A DNA stretch of 64,000 bases from Promethearchaeota archaeon Loki_b31 (GTDB lineage: Archaea > Asgardarchaeota > Lokiarchaeia > Sigyniarchaeales > SOKP01). The position numbers were made by a program, and so were the translations under genes. Below are positions 25,383 to 33,963 of the stretch, in pieces; the first letter of the stretch is position 1; every line of letters begins with the position of its first letter. The stretch is taken from the NCBI GenBank assembly GCA_005222975.1, contig NJBI01000011.1:17810-81809 (forward strand), given 5' to 3'. A model generated the notes under the pieces. The model saw only the letters and a list, made by a program, of their open reading frames with translations. It did not search any database and was not told the DNA's origin.

Positions 25383-26513
25383 TTATTTATTTTCTTCTGT
25401 TTCGTTATCGCGTTCTTTATTGTAAGCTTCTACCTTTTCCATAACGGATTCTGCGGGTGTTGCTGCGGGAATTGGCATTTTTTCGTAAATTTCAATAAAC
25501 TTTACATTCTCTATATCTTCGCTCATATGAGTCTGAAGGTCCATGGCAAGACCAAATTTTAAGTAAGTGAGATTTTGGAACAGAAACATTTTAGGGATTG
25601 TAATTTCTAGAGTTTTATCCTCCGCATGATTTATAATAAATTCAGCAGCACTCTCTTTAGGAATCCCCTTTGTAATCATGAAATATTCAATTTTTTCGTT
25701 AAAACCTTCGATTTTATCGATAATCTCTAGGTTGTAGTCGATTGATTGACCTGCCAAAGGATGGTTGTAGTCGATAATAACTTTTCCTTGCATAATATTA
25801 GAAACTACACCTCTTTGACCTTTTTTATTGGTAAAATCTTGACCATATTCGGGGTTCTTGCCTTCATTTAATTTTCTAAATTTAGCGATGCCAATTCTTT
25901 CGATTTTTTGAGGGTCTCTTTTACCAAATGCTTTAGTAGGGGGTATTCTTACAGATTTTTTTTCAAAGTAATTCATTTCTTTAATTGTATCAGTTAATCC
26001 CTCGTTTACAAATCCTGGCTTTCCAGCAATAATGAATTCTGGGGTGTAATAACCTTGTTTACCCTTTTCTTCTTCGTAAATCCCAGCTTTTCTTGCGTCC
26101 TCCTCGGTAGAAACTCTAAAAACTTTACCTTTTTGGGTTCTTGCTGTCATTTTTAAGAGTACAAAATCACCTTCGTCAACTTTTTTTCCTTGTAATTTTG
26201 CCTTCTTTTCTTCTAATTTCTTAGCTTCTTCTTGAATTCTTTTTTCTTCCTCTGCTTCTGCTTCCACTTCTGCGGAGATTTTATCGTTTTCTACTGTACT
26301 ACCATCTGAGGTAGCCTTATTTGAGTACCCTAACAAATCTTTTGCGTTACTTACGAATTTTTCAGCAGTAGCCTTTCCAATACCTTTAAGTTGTGTTAAC
26401 TCATCCACATCCGCATTTGCTAATTTCTCAACTGTATCAATCCCAGCTTCTATTAGAACTTCCTGTTTTTTGCCAACACCTTTCACATCTTCTAAATTCA
26501 TTCCTAAAACCAT
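25383..26513 (-). CDS. SlyD-like FKBP isomerase with N-terminal helix-hairpin-helix domain
   Basis: A 376-residue fusion. Residues 5-65 hold a helix-hairpin-helix pair (LEDVKGVGKKQEVLIEAG... LTQLKGIGKATAEKF). A charged Glu/Lys linker follows (70-115). Then comes an FKBP domain with insert-in-flap of the SlyD kind, ending 'VIIDYNHPLAGQSIDYNLEI' (about 245-264), and a C-terminal extension. It should isomerise X-Pro bonds and assist folding. The HhH domain suggests attachment to DNA, RNA or ribosomes. It ends 8 bp from the HAD gene, convergent with it. Confidence 0.82.
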   Translation of the reverse strand: MVLGMNLEDVKGVGKKQEVLIEAGIDTVEKLANADVDELTQLKGIGKATAEKFVSNAKDLLGYSNKATSDGSTVENDKISAEVEAEAEEEKRIQEEAKKLEEKKAKLQGKKVDEGDFVLLKMTARTQKGKVFRVSTEEDARKAGIYEEEKGKQGYYTPEFIIAGKPGFVNEGLTDTIKEMNYFEKKSVRIPPTKAFGKRDPQKIERIGIAKFRKLNEGKNPEYGQDFTNKKGQRGVVSNIMQGKVIIDYNHPLAGQSIDYNLEIIDKIEGFNEKIEYFMITKGIPKESAAEFIINHAEDKTLEITIPKMFLFQNLTYLKFGLAMDLQTHMSEDIENVKFIEIYEKMPIPAATPAESVMEKVEAYNKERDNETEENK

Positions 26514-26583
26514 TAAATAATATTAGTTAAGTTATAACCAATTAGATTTTAAAATTTTTCATTACTTATTACTTTTTCTAAAT

Positions 26584-26706
26584 TTAAGATACTGGCTCAT
26601 ACAAAATTCCTAATTCGTCAGCATAATTCTTAACATCGTGCATTTCTTCTATTGAAGGTCTTCTGTTTATTTCTTTATATTTATAAACTAAATATTCGGG
26701 GTGATA
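26584..26706 (-). pseudogene. Detached 3' end of a PflX-type radical-SAM gene
   Basis: Read on the minus strand, 26706 to 26584 encodes 40 residues beginning YHPEY and ending YEPVS plus stop. Of these, 23 match the last 40 residues of the intact radical-SAM protein at 28110-29222 (shared HPEY, EINRRP, NYAD, LGI and a PVS end), and both stop at the same point. Upstream sequence diverges immediately. The fragment lies on the far side of a LAGLIDADG gene from the intact copy, so it looks like the old gene end displaced by the insertion. Confidence 0.75.
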
Positions 26707-26764
26707 AGAGATCAGAAAAAATTAAGTTTTTCTTTTTATAGAACCATTAGTATTAATATTCCTT

Positions 26765-26790
26765 ATTTAAACAATAATTTTTGTTTAAAT
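26765..26790. repeat. 9-bp inverted repeat at the edge of the endonuclease unit
   Basis: ATTTAAACA (26765-26773) and TGTTTAAAT (26782-26790) are exact complements separated by 8 bases. They lie between the detached gene fragment and the LAGLIDADG gene. It may be a hairpin terminator, a promoter element or an element boundary. Confidence 0.35.
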
Positions 26791-26867
26791 ACATGTGTTC
26801 TAATAATATAGTATAGTGTATATACATATTTTTAGCCAAGAGGGCAGAAAGTAGAGATTTTGATATC

Positions 26868-28139
26868 TTGAAGGAAACAGGAGTGTATTTGATTAATGGG
26901 ACAATTAAAGAAAAAATTGCTGATGCTGCAGCTCTTTTCAAAGCAATAAGGAAACAGATTTCATTGTATCCAAATCCTTGTTATTGTATCAGAAAAGCCA
27001 TTGAAAATGCTGAGTTCTTCAGTTTGTTGCTTGGTTTAAAACCTTATTATTTTACATATAAAAGTCAAAGAAGTCAAAGAGGTAAGCAATTAGGTTTAGA
27101 CCTTTTAATAAGAATTGAAACAATTCTGATGAAATCATTTGATTATTGGAGACAGAAAGAATCCGACTCAAAATTAATTGACAAGATTACTTTCATAAGG
27201 GATAATATTAGAAAGATCATTGAAAGTTATAAAGCTTCTAACAAACTTAAGTTATATGCTCATGGTTCAAATGGTGTTTTAGAACAACACCCTGATCTAA
27301 AACTAGATTATTTTAAAAATATTGACTCTCTAGAAAAAGCGTATTGGCTTGGTTGTTTGTTTGCTGAAGCTTATATTACTATTAAGAAACTTAAAAGTGG
27401 TAAAAAATATTATCAATTAGGAGTTGGATGTGTACAAGATGATTTCATTTTATTAGAAAGGTTTGCAGATGCTCTTGGCTTAGATATTGTAAATAATGAA
27501 CCCCGTAAAGAAAAATATATTACTTCTAAAGGAGAAGTGCATCTATTTAGACGAATTACATTAATTAATAATTATTTTTGTAAAAATCTCATATCTCATG
27601 GATTTATTGTGGGAAAAAAAAAATCAAAAAACATAAGATTACCAAAATTTAAAATTCGAGAACTATTACTAGTGTTTCTACTTGGTTATTATGATGGAGA
27701 TGGAACAATGGGGAGATCTAGAATAACTTCTAGTAGTGAGAAGTTTCTTGAAGATATTTTAAATTCGCCATTCTTAAATATACACATTTCTAATTCCAAT
27801 TCCATCCAATATGATCCAGTTAAAAAATCATACATAATCACAGGAGATAGAATAAGTATAGGAGCAGACTTAATGAGAGAAATAGTTAAAAATTATAAGA
27901 ATAGCCTACCAAGAAAGCGAGCTTATTGGGAGAATTGGGTTGATAACCGTACAAATAAACCTTCTCCAAAAATGGATTTATTAAGAGAAAAACTACCTGA
28001 AGAGGAACTAATAAACCTTATGAAAAAATTTACTCTAAAACAAATTGCATATATGTACGGAGTTGGGTATAGAACTTTAATGGATTATAAAGGCAAATTA
28101 AATATATATTTAAGAGACAGGTCTCCAGAAGATTCCTAA
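26868..28139 (+). CDS. LAGLIDADG-type homing endonuclease
   Basis: A 423-residue protein with a TTG start; the frame is open back to 26817 without ATG. The first LAGLIDADG helix reads 'AYWLGCLFAEAYI' (about 159-171), with Glu in place of the usual catalytic Asp position. The second is 'LLVFLLGYYDGDGTMG' (about 266-281), with the typical G-D/Y-x-D-G-D ending. An N-terminal helical region (1-130) and a C-terminal helix-turn-helix-like segment (LKQIAYMYGVGYRTLMDY) could add DNA contacts. Such enzymes cut a long recognition site and spread their own gene. Its last 30 bases overlap, antisense, the final codons of the radical-SAM gene. Confidence 0.78.
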   Translation: MKETGVYLINGTIKEKIADAAALFKAIRKQISLYPNPCYCIRKAIENAEFFSLLLGLKPYYFTYKSQRSQRGKQLGLDLLIRIETILMKSFDYWRQKESDSKLIDKITFIRDNIRKIIESYKASNKLKLYAHGSNGVLEQHPDLKLDYFKNIDSLEKAYWLGCLFAEAYITIKKLKSGKKYYQLGVGCVQDDFILLERFADALGLDIVNNEPRKEKYITSKGEVHLFRRITLINNYFCKNLISHGFIVGKKKSKNIRLPKFKIRELLLVFLLGYYDGDGTMGRSRITSSSEKFLEDILNSPFLNIHISNSNSIQYDPVKKSYIITGDRISIGADLMREIVKNYKNSLPRKRAYWENWVDNRTNKPSPKMDLLREKLPEEELINLMKKFTLKQIAYMYGVGYRTLMDYKGKLNIYLRDRSPEDS

Positions 28140-29222
28140 TTTATCCGCATAATTTCTAACTTCTTGAATTTCCTGTGAATTAGGTCTACGATTTATTTCA
28201 GGATAGTGAAAAGCTTTGTACTCTGGATGAAACTGCTGCATTAGGTTCATAACCGCTTTTGGAAGTTCTTTAGCTACATAATCTAATATTGGCTTAGAAC
28301 AGCATTCCACATGATTAGGCATGATTAAGTGTCGAATTATTATTTCCCCACTTCCTAAATCGTGAATTCTTTTAAGATTACGAGTTATTACATCGTAATA
28401 ACCTTTTATTCCAGAGTATTTTTCTCCACATTCGTTGTTGCCGTACTTAAAATCAGGTAACCAAAAATCTATAAAATCTATGATGAGAGACAACGATTCG
28501 TTAGTAAGATAAAAGTTTGAATTCCAGAGTTGCGTAATGTTTGATGTTTGATGTTGAAAACTACCTACAATAGTATGGAGGTTTGGTATAGGATCACCTC
28601 CTACATAATTGATATTTATAGCACCTTTCCCAACTAGTTTGTCTGCAAGAGCGGCTAATTGTAAAACATCAACTTTTTGAGCAATATCTTCAATATTTCT
28701 CCGACCTTTCCAAGCTTGAGAAATATCGTAATTTTGACAAAAGACGCAACCAAAATTACAACCTTGGAAAAAGATAGTACCGCTTGGTATCAGCGGAGAT
28801 TCTTCGCCCATATGTAAAAAAGCAGAGGAAACAAACGAATCTTTCGATATCAGACAAAATCCTTTTTCACCATCTATACGGTTAACCTTACATTGCCTTT
28901 CGCAAAAAATGCAACTCTCAAGATATTTATTTGCTAATTCTTCAGCTAGAGTAATATAACTTTTAGAGGCTATGCTACGATTTTTAAGATCTTCAGTTGG
29001 ATTTTTTAACAACTCATTAAATTCTACAGATTTTTTCCTTAACAAATCCTCTAAATGTTCTATAGTATCTTTTGTATCGTATTCACATTTTATACTTTTT
29101 GCGATAATATACCTTGCAACTTCCTTATTGTCAATGATCCCTCGATATCTAGGAAATCTTTTGAGCAGTTCTTCGTTTTTCCACACCGAAATTGAGTCTG
29201 GTCGAAGAATTCTAAAAACCAT
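28110..29222 (-). CDS. PflX-type radical-SAM protein (COG1313-like)
   Basis: A 370-residue protein. An N-terminal Cys cluster (CIFCERQCKVNR, followed by GEKGFC) precedes the radical-SAM motif C-x3-C-x2-C in 'FFQGCNFGCVFCQN' (about 153-166). 'NYVGGDP' provides the SAM-binding GGD/P segment. The order matches COG1313/PflX, relatives of pyruvate-formate-lyase activase of unknown target. The final 40 codons have a diverged duplicate at 26584-26706, and the endonuclease gene runs antisense into its 3' end. So the present end of this gene may have been imported with the endonuclease. Confidence 0.82.
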   Translation of the reverse strand: MVFRILRPDSISVWKNEELLKRFPRYRGIIDNKEVARYIIAKSIKCEYDTKDTIEHLEDLLRKKSVEFNELLKNPTEDLKNRSIASKSYITLAEELANKYLESCIFCERQCKVNRIDGEKGFCLISKDSFVSSAFLHMGEESPLIPSGTIFFQGCNFGCVFCQNYDISQAWKGRRNIEDIAQKVDVLQLAALADKLVGKGAININYVGGDPIPNLHTIVGSFQHQTSNITQLWNSNFYLTNESLSLIIDFIDFWLPDFKYGNNECGEKYSGIKGYYDVITRNLKRIHDLGSGEIIIRHLIMPNHVECCSKPILDYVAKELPKAVMNLMQQFHPEYKAFHYPEINRRPNSQEIQEVRNYADKLGIFWRPVS

Positions 29223-29315
29223 AATTAATATATTAGAAACATTTTTTAATATGATTTTCGCTAAATTTATTTTTAAATGTAAGAATGAGAAATGGACGAG
29301 GATAGAGTTAAAGAA

Positions 29316-30044
29316 TTAGGTATCAAATGCTAACCATTTGATGATGTTTGAAAGAAATTTAATATTATCACCAGCATCTAATCCAAATTCATCTTCAATA
29401 AGCCAATCTGATGAACCTATAGTTACACATCTCCCGTTAAAAAACTCGGATACAACACAAATAGGCACCAGCCCAATTATTTCTATATCGTCGTCAATTG
29501 TATATTTAAATTCTGCTTTTTCGGAAGTAACGATTAAATCCTCAACATCCTCTTCCGTTAGTGTAAAGAAAGTACAGTTTGGCAGGACTACTTCAGTAAT
29601 TCCTTCAGTTATCGGATGGTTAAATAAGAGGTTTATTAGTACATTTTGTTTGTTGACTAAAAAATGTGAGTGTGATTCTTGAATTACGCCGTTCCAAAAT
29701 CGTCGCACTCCCGTCATTTTATACAACACCCGAATAGAACCTAGCTTCATAGCAACATCATTATCGCCCCCACCTCCACTAGTTAAAAAAAGGCTCCCGC
29801 CACCCCCAACATACCGCTTAATTGCTAGTAGTTCGTCCTTAGTAAATTTATCTGCCTTTCCGTCTTTAGTATGCTGAATATGTCCCATAAATAGAATGTC
29901 ATAATCTTCAAGTGTATCAAAATCTATAGGTCCTTCATTCTTGTCAATATAATCGACTTCTAATTCGACTTCGCTTAAAGAAAAATCGGGAAATTCCTCT
30001 ATCTTTTCTTTGTGAGATAAATCGACTATTATACTATATGGCAT
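29316..30044 (-). CDS. GATase1-like/GIFT-domain protein
   Basis: A 242-residue alpha/beta protein. The pattern 'DILFMGHIQHTK' then 'FTKDELLAIKRYVGGGGSLFLTSGGGGDN', an Asn-rich 'NLLFNHPITEGI' and 'VTIGSSDWL' fits the flavodoxin-like GIFT/DUF4350 fold shared by GldG and IFT52. No catalytic Cys is visible at the glutamine-amidotransferase elbow, so a binding role is more likely. It precedes the radical-SAM gene on the minus strand by 93 bp. Confidence 0.55.
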   Translation of the reverse strand: MPYSIIVDLSHKEKIEEFPDFSLSEVELEVDYIDKNEGPIDFDTLEDYDILFMGHIQHTKDGKADKFTKDELLAIKRYVGGGGSLFLTSGGGGDNDVAMKLGSIRVLYKMTGVRRFWNGVIQESHSHFLVNKQNVLINLLFNHPITEGITEVVLPNCTFFTLTEEDVEDLIVTSEKAEFKYTIDDDIEIIGLVPICVVSEFFNGRCVTIGSSDWLIEDEFGLDAGDNIKFLSNIIKWLAFDT

Positions 30045-30284
30045 CTTAATGCTACTCCACGATCTAATGTGCTTTAATTTTTGATAAAGTGTATTTGTTT
30101 ATCCTAAGTTGTTTAAAGTGTTAATTCTTCTAACTAAAATAATATAATTTTTATTTTTAAAGATATGTTATTATTTTTAAAGGTTTCTAAAAAAAATGGG
30201 CTATTTAAACTTTATCCTTGTGTAATGTTTAAATATTTAGAGGTGAAAAGATAAGAGATAGAAAAGATAATACAGGTTTATTGC

Positions 30285-30980
30285 TTATCTTTTTATGGAA
30301 ATGAAGTCTCTTTCTGCTTCTCCTTCTTTTTTGACAATGGCAATATCAATTCCATTTCCGGATGCCATATCTCTTATGATACTAGAGGAGATTGCTTTAA
30401 TTAAAATTTGCTTTCCTTCTTTAATTGTTAAATTATCTTTATATTTAGCCTCGAGAACGCCGTACGAAAAATTTTGACCGCTCCCCACTGCGCAAAACTT
30501 ATCGGGCAAAATTGACCCATAAGCACCAATATTCAAAAGAGTAGGACCTTCTACTTCGGTTACTCCCCCAAGTATGAGTCCAACTTGAAAAGGATACATT
30601 TTATTCTGGTACAAAATGTTGGACAACAATTTCCCAGCGCTTTTAACTTTAATAGTCTTTTCTCTTTTTAATTGATACAACGAAGTTTCAGCCCGCAAAA
30701 CATCTATGAGATATTGTGCATCTGCTACGCCTCCAGCAATAGTCATATACAAGTGTTCTTGAATCATAAGCAATTTCTCAGCAGTTTTACTAGAAACAAA
30801 ATAACCCATTGACGCTCTTTTATCAGTTCCTAGAATTACCGCGTCTTTAACAACTAAACCGACTGTAGTAGTCCCAGTTTTGAAAGTTTGAGTTTTAAAT
30901 TTTTGAGAATTATTAGTAATAATATCGGAATCTCTTGAAAAAACCGACTTAGAGGGTATAATTAAATCTTCTTTTCTCAT
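30285..30980 (-). CDS. psmB: Proteasome beta subunit
   Basis: A 231-residue precursor with a 36-residue propeptide ending in Gly36, cleaved before Thr37 (TTTVGLVV). The catalytic set is complete: T37 (T1), D53 (D17, 'GTDKRAS') and K69 (K33, 'KTAEKLL'). 'GSGQNFSYGVLEA' and the C-terminal 'GNGIDIAIV' are standard. It forms the proteolytic rings of the 20S proteasome. The propeptide is longer than in many archaea. A TATA-like element (TTTATAAAAA) lies about 45 bp upstream on the minus strand. Confidence 0.94.
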   Translation of the reverse strand: MRKEDLIIPSKSVFSRDSDIITNNSQKFKTQTFKTGTTTVGLVVKDAVILGTDKRASMGYFVSSKTAEKLLMIQEHLYMTIAGGVADAQYLIDVLRAETSLYQLKREKTIKVKSAGKLLSNILYQNKMYPFQVGLILGGVTEVEGPTLLNIGAYGSILPDKFCAVGSGQNFSYGVLEAKYKDNLTIKEGKQILIKAISSSIIRDMASGNGIDIAIVKKEGEAERDFISIKR

Positions 30981-31085
30981 AATTTCTTTAAAGGTCTCTT
31001 GTTTTAATAATTTTTTTTAATTTTTTATAAATCGTTGTACTCTTAAACTGATTATTAATATGATTGGTTAAAATTTAGATCTTTT

Positions 31086-31508
31086 TTATTCGATTTTTCT
31101 TGAGATTCTTGAGAGGGGGTGCCCTTTTGCCTTGAGTTCAAGCTCATTGAACCACCCAAAAGGAGGTCTAAGCACATTGAATCCATTCTCAATTAATTTT
31201 TTCTCAAGATTCTTTAATGCTTTCAAGCCAAATTCAGGATTACTTAATTCGCCAAATAGATGGGCGAAAGAAAGTACAATTATGTTCGACACTTTGAGTT
31301 GGTTGGCAATTTTTTCGATTTCTTTTATAGCTTTAGGAATGAACTCTGTACTATCCTCATCTCGCTTTTCTACGCTTATGTATAAGGCAATTACATTTTC
31401 AAATCCATTTTCTCTATTTTCTTCTGTCAATTCTTCAAATATTTTTGAACGGCTTCTCTTTGTCGCCTTAAATCTAAAGTAATCGCAATGAAAAGAAAGA
31501 AATCTCAT
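31086..31508 (-). CDS. Stand-alone archaeal ThrRS-type editing domain
   Basis: A 140-residue protein equal to the N-terminal editing (N2) domain of archaeal threonyl-tRNA synthetase. It starts 'MRFLSFHCDYFRFKA', has 'SFAHLFGELSNP' in the middle (about 85-96) and ends 'PPFGWFNELELKAKGHPLSR' (about 116-135). No aminoacylation domain follows. The domain resembles D-aminoacyl-tRNA deacylase and removes Ser from mischarged tRNA-Thr. A free copy implies either a split ThrRS or a separate proofreading factor. Confidence 0.8.
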   Translation of the reverse strand: MRFLSFHCDYFRFKATKRSRSKIFEELTEENRENGFENVIALYISVEKRDEDSTEFIPKAIKEIEKIANQLKVSNIIVLSFAHLFGELSNPEFGLKALKNLEKKLIENGFNVLRPPFGWFNELELKAKGHPLSRISRKIE

Positions 31509-31539
31509 AATTTTAATAATATTTTAATTTTTAATAACT

Positions 31540-32625
31540 TTAGGGATTGAACTTGGAAGTTAAAACATCCATTTGCCTCCCGCGATTGTTGTTTAAGATT
31601 TTAATGGCTTTATCAGTATTGTTTTTATCGTGTATTATGCCTGAGATTGATAAAGCAACTGCTCTCGGATCGTCATCGCCGGGATACAATACATTTCTTC
31701 CAGCTAAACATCCTTTTACGTTTTTCCCAGCAGCTAATCCCATTTCTAGGATTTTAAAAAGATCTATGGGGTTACCTGTACTTTCACCACCTAGAATTAA
31801 AATAGGGTTGGTTGCACTTTTAGCAACAGATTCAAACTTATCAACATATGGCACTTTTAACCAAGTGTTTACCGAACCCCCTCCTAATGCTGTTGCTATT
31901 CCAATCGTTTTAATCATTGATTCTGCATTCTTGTTAACTGTATAATTACTGTCTTGATCGCGTGTCACCGGGAGCGCTTCTATAAACGAGGGTAGTTTGG
32001 ATTCGTTACACCGTCTAATCATTTTTGAACATAACACCAAAGTCCTTTGGCTATATTTCGCCATTTTCGTCTCGAAATCTAACCTAACCATCATTTTTGC
32101 ACCGTCCAATTTTAATTTCCTAATATCATCAATAGTATAAGCAGTCACAGGATCGTACATCTCGTAAGGCGAGCCTAAAAGACCTCCTCGATTTGTACTT
32201 CCTATAAGTATTTTGGTATCGAGGAAACTCTTCCCTCCTAATTGTTTGAAAAGATAGTTCATTATAAACAAATCGTCCATTATATCAGGAGTCGTCATGA
32301 TACCATCTACATGATCAAGAGTAAGAACGCGAAGTATTCGTCCCAAATATTCGTGACGATCACCCATTTCCGTATTATTCTGGCCAATCTTAGTAACACC
32401 CCTTGCTGGATGATCAGCAGCAATCATGACGAGATTTTTATTCCAAGGATACTTTCTTTTAACGCGATTTTTATATTCCTCTTCAAGAATTTCGTTTACA
32501 TTGCTGAGTCTTACTTCAATTATCTTATAAAATATATCTTCTGGAAAAAAGAGTTTGGTTTCAAATTTATATGAACCAATATCATAATTATTATTAATAC
32601 TTCTTTTGAAAGCCATTTGTTTCAA
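31540..32625 (-). CDS. Class I aldolase-like TIM-barrel protein (Cgl0159/LacD-like)
   Basis: A 361-residue protein. 'MIAADHPARGV' opens the barrel, and 'DGIMTTPDIMDDLF' and 'STNRGGLLG' follow. 'KLDGAKMMVRLD' contains a lysine placed like the Schiff-base residue of FbaB/DeoC-type aldolases. 'PILILGGESTGNPIDLF' gives the phosphate-binding loop. The family includes the Corynebacterium protein Cgl0159 and sugar-phosphate aldolases. The exact substrate is unknown. It is divergent from the phosphomevalonate dehydratase genes. Confidence 0.65.
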   Translation of the reverse strand: MKQMAFKRSINNNYDIGSYKFETKLFFPEDIFYKIIEVRLSNVNEILEEEYKNRVKRKYPWNKNLVMIAADHPARGVTKIGQNNTEMGDRHEYLGRILRVLTLDHVDGIMTTPDIMDDLFIMNYLFKQLGGKSFLDTKILIGSTNRGGLLGSPYEMYDPVTAYTIDDIRKLKLDGAKMMVRLDFETKMAKYSQRTLVLCSKMIRRCNESKLPSFIEALPVTRDQDSNYTVNKNAESMIKTIGIATALGGGSVNTWLKVPYVDKFESVAKSATNPILILGGESTGNPIDLFKILEMGLAAGKNVKGCLAGRNVLYPGDDDPRAVALSISGIIHDKNNTDKAIKILNNNRGRQMDVLTSKFNP

Positions 32626-32753
32626 ACCGATTCTATTTTAATTTTATGAATGAATGAGAGAATATGAATTGAATGGCTAATATTTTTAAAAGCCAGAAGT
32701 TAATATTTTTTAACAAGGTCTACTTATTATTCATTCAATAAAACTTATTCAGT

Positions 32754-32760
32754 AAGGTGA
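32754..32760 (+). promoter_or_regulatory. Ribosome binding site that selects an ATT start
   Basis: AAGGTGA lies six bases before ATT 32767. No ATG, GTG or TTG occurs in frame between the upstream TGA stop (32758-32760) and position 32800. The spacing points to ATT as initiation codon of the dehydratase large subunit. Confidence 0.5.
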
Positions 32761-32766
32761 ACTAAA

Positions 32767-33963
32767 ATTTATTTAACAAAAGAAGAAGAGCGTATCCTCG
32801 ATGGAGAAAAGGGAGAGTTGCTTTCAAAATTATTGAGATTGATCGTAAAATTAGGAGACACTTTTGGTGCGGAAAAACTTATTGAAATAAGTTCGGCTCA
32901 TACTGTCCTAAATTTTGGTTTAAATTTTGTTAATGCTTCTGCTAAAGTTTTACATCAAATGGCAGAAGATAATTTAAAAGTAAAAGTAAGAACAACTGCG
33001 GATCCAATTATAGATATGGATTATGCAGACGATTTGGAAGTCATCTATCCGATGTTTTCATTACATGATCAAATGATGAAGGATTTAGAACAAATCGGTG
33101 TATACGGATTTACATGTACTCCTTATTTTTTAGATAATAAACCAAAGATAGGTGAGCATTGTGCCTGGTCTGAATCATCAGCAGTTATATATTTAAATTC
33201 AGTTTTAGGTGCTCGCTCAAATCGAGAAGGAGGTCTAGTAGATTTAGCTTGTGCGATTACAGGAAAAACTGCATACCATGGATTACATATAACGGAAAAT
33301 AGAAAAGGTCAAATACTATTTAAAATATCAGCTGATATAAATCTTACTAATGTATTTAATTTGACTTCAATAGGTTTAAAGATTGGAGAAATTGCGGGAA
33401 ATAAAATACCCGTGATAGATGGATTAAGAAATATCTCAACTGATAATTTAAAGAATCTTGGTGCTGCTTCAGCATCTACAGGAGCAGTAGCTTTGATTCA
33501 TGTTCTCAATATAACACCTGAAGCTAAGGATCTTAATGAGGCTTTTCAATATGATAAACCAGAAGAGATAATTGAAATAAATATGAAGGATCTAAAAGAA
33601 GTTAGAGAAAAATATAGTACAGAATGGACTCAAACACCTCAAAATATTAGCATTGGTTGTCCTCAATTAAGTGAAGAAGAGGTAATTAATGTTCTAAAGA
33701 AGCTTAAAGGAAAAAAAATTCTTCAAAATATTAACTTTTGGATATGTACAAATAAAAAAGTGAAAGAATCGATTAAAAATTCTGAATTTAACGATATTTT
33801 AATTTCTTCGGGGGCAAAAATAACATCTTTATGTCCTCTTTTAACACCCTTGCCAAGACCACTTACAACAAATTCTGCTAAAACTTGTTTCTATAGTCAT
33901 GCTTCCTATAGAAATTTAGATGAATGTATTAAAATCGCAACGGAGGGGATTAAAATTGACTAA
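32767..33963 (+). CDS. Phosphomevalonate dehydratase large subunit (aconitase X catalytic)
   Basis: With the ATT start the protein begins (M)YLTKEEERILDGEKGE, exactly the family N-terminus; the first conventional start (TTG 32818) would delete this conserved segment. The 398-residue chain has 'SSAHTVLNFGLNF', 'TTADPIIDMDYADDL', 'CTPYFLDNKPKIGEHCAWSESSAV', 'GARSNREGG' and 'ALTGKTAYHG'-like motifs (here AITGKTAYHG). These are aconitase X features, with Cys residues for the Fe-S cluster. In archaea the enzyme dehydrates 5-phosphomevalonate to trans-anhydromevalonate 5-phosphate, feeding isoprenoid lipid synthesis. The small subunit overlaps its 3' end. Confidence 0.85.
   Translation: MYLTKEEERILDGEKGELLSKLLRLIVKLGDTFGAEKLIEISSAHTVLNFGLNFVNASAKVLHQMAEDNLKVKVRTTADPIIDMDYADDLEVIYPMFSLHDQMMKDLEQIGVYGFTCTPYFLDNKPKIGEHCAWSESSAVIYLNSVLGARSNREGGLVDLACAITGKTAYHGLHITENRKGQILFKISADINLTNVFNLTSIGLKIGEIAGNKIPVIDGLRNISTDNLKNLGAASASTGAVALIHVLNITPEAKDLNEAFQYDKPEEIIEINMKDLKEVREKYSTEWTQTPQNISIGCPQLSEEEVINVLKKLKGKKILQNINFWICTNKKVKESIKNSEFNDILISSGAKITSLCPLLTPLPRPLTTNSAKTCFYSHASYRNLDECIKIATEGIKID

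Noticed and set aside
26868..28139. LAGLIDADG gene as an intein or intron inside the radical-SAM gene
   Set aside because: It is on the opposite strand to the host gene, lacks splicing blocks, and the host gene is complete on one side.
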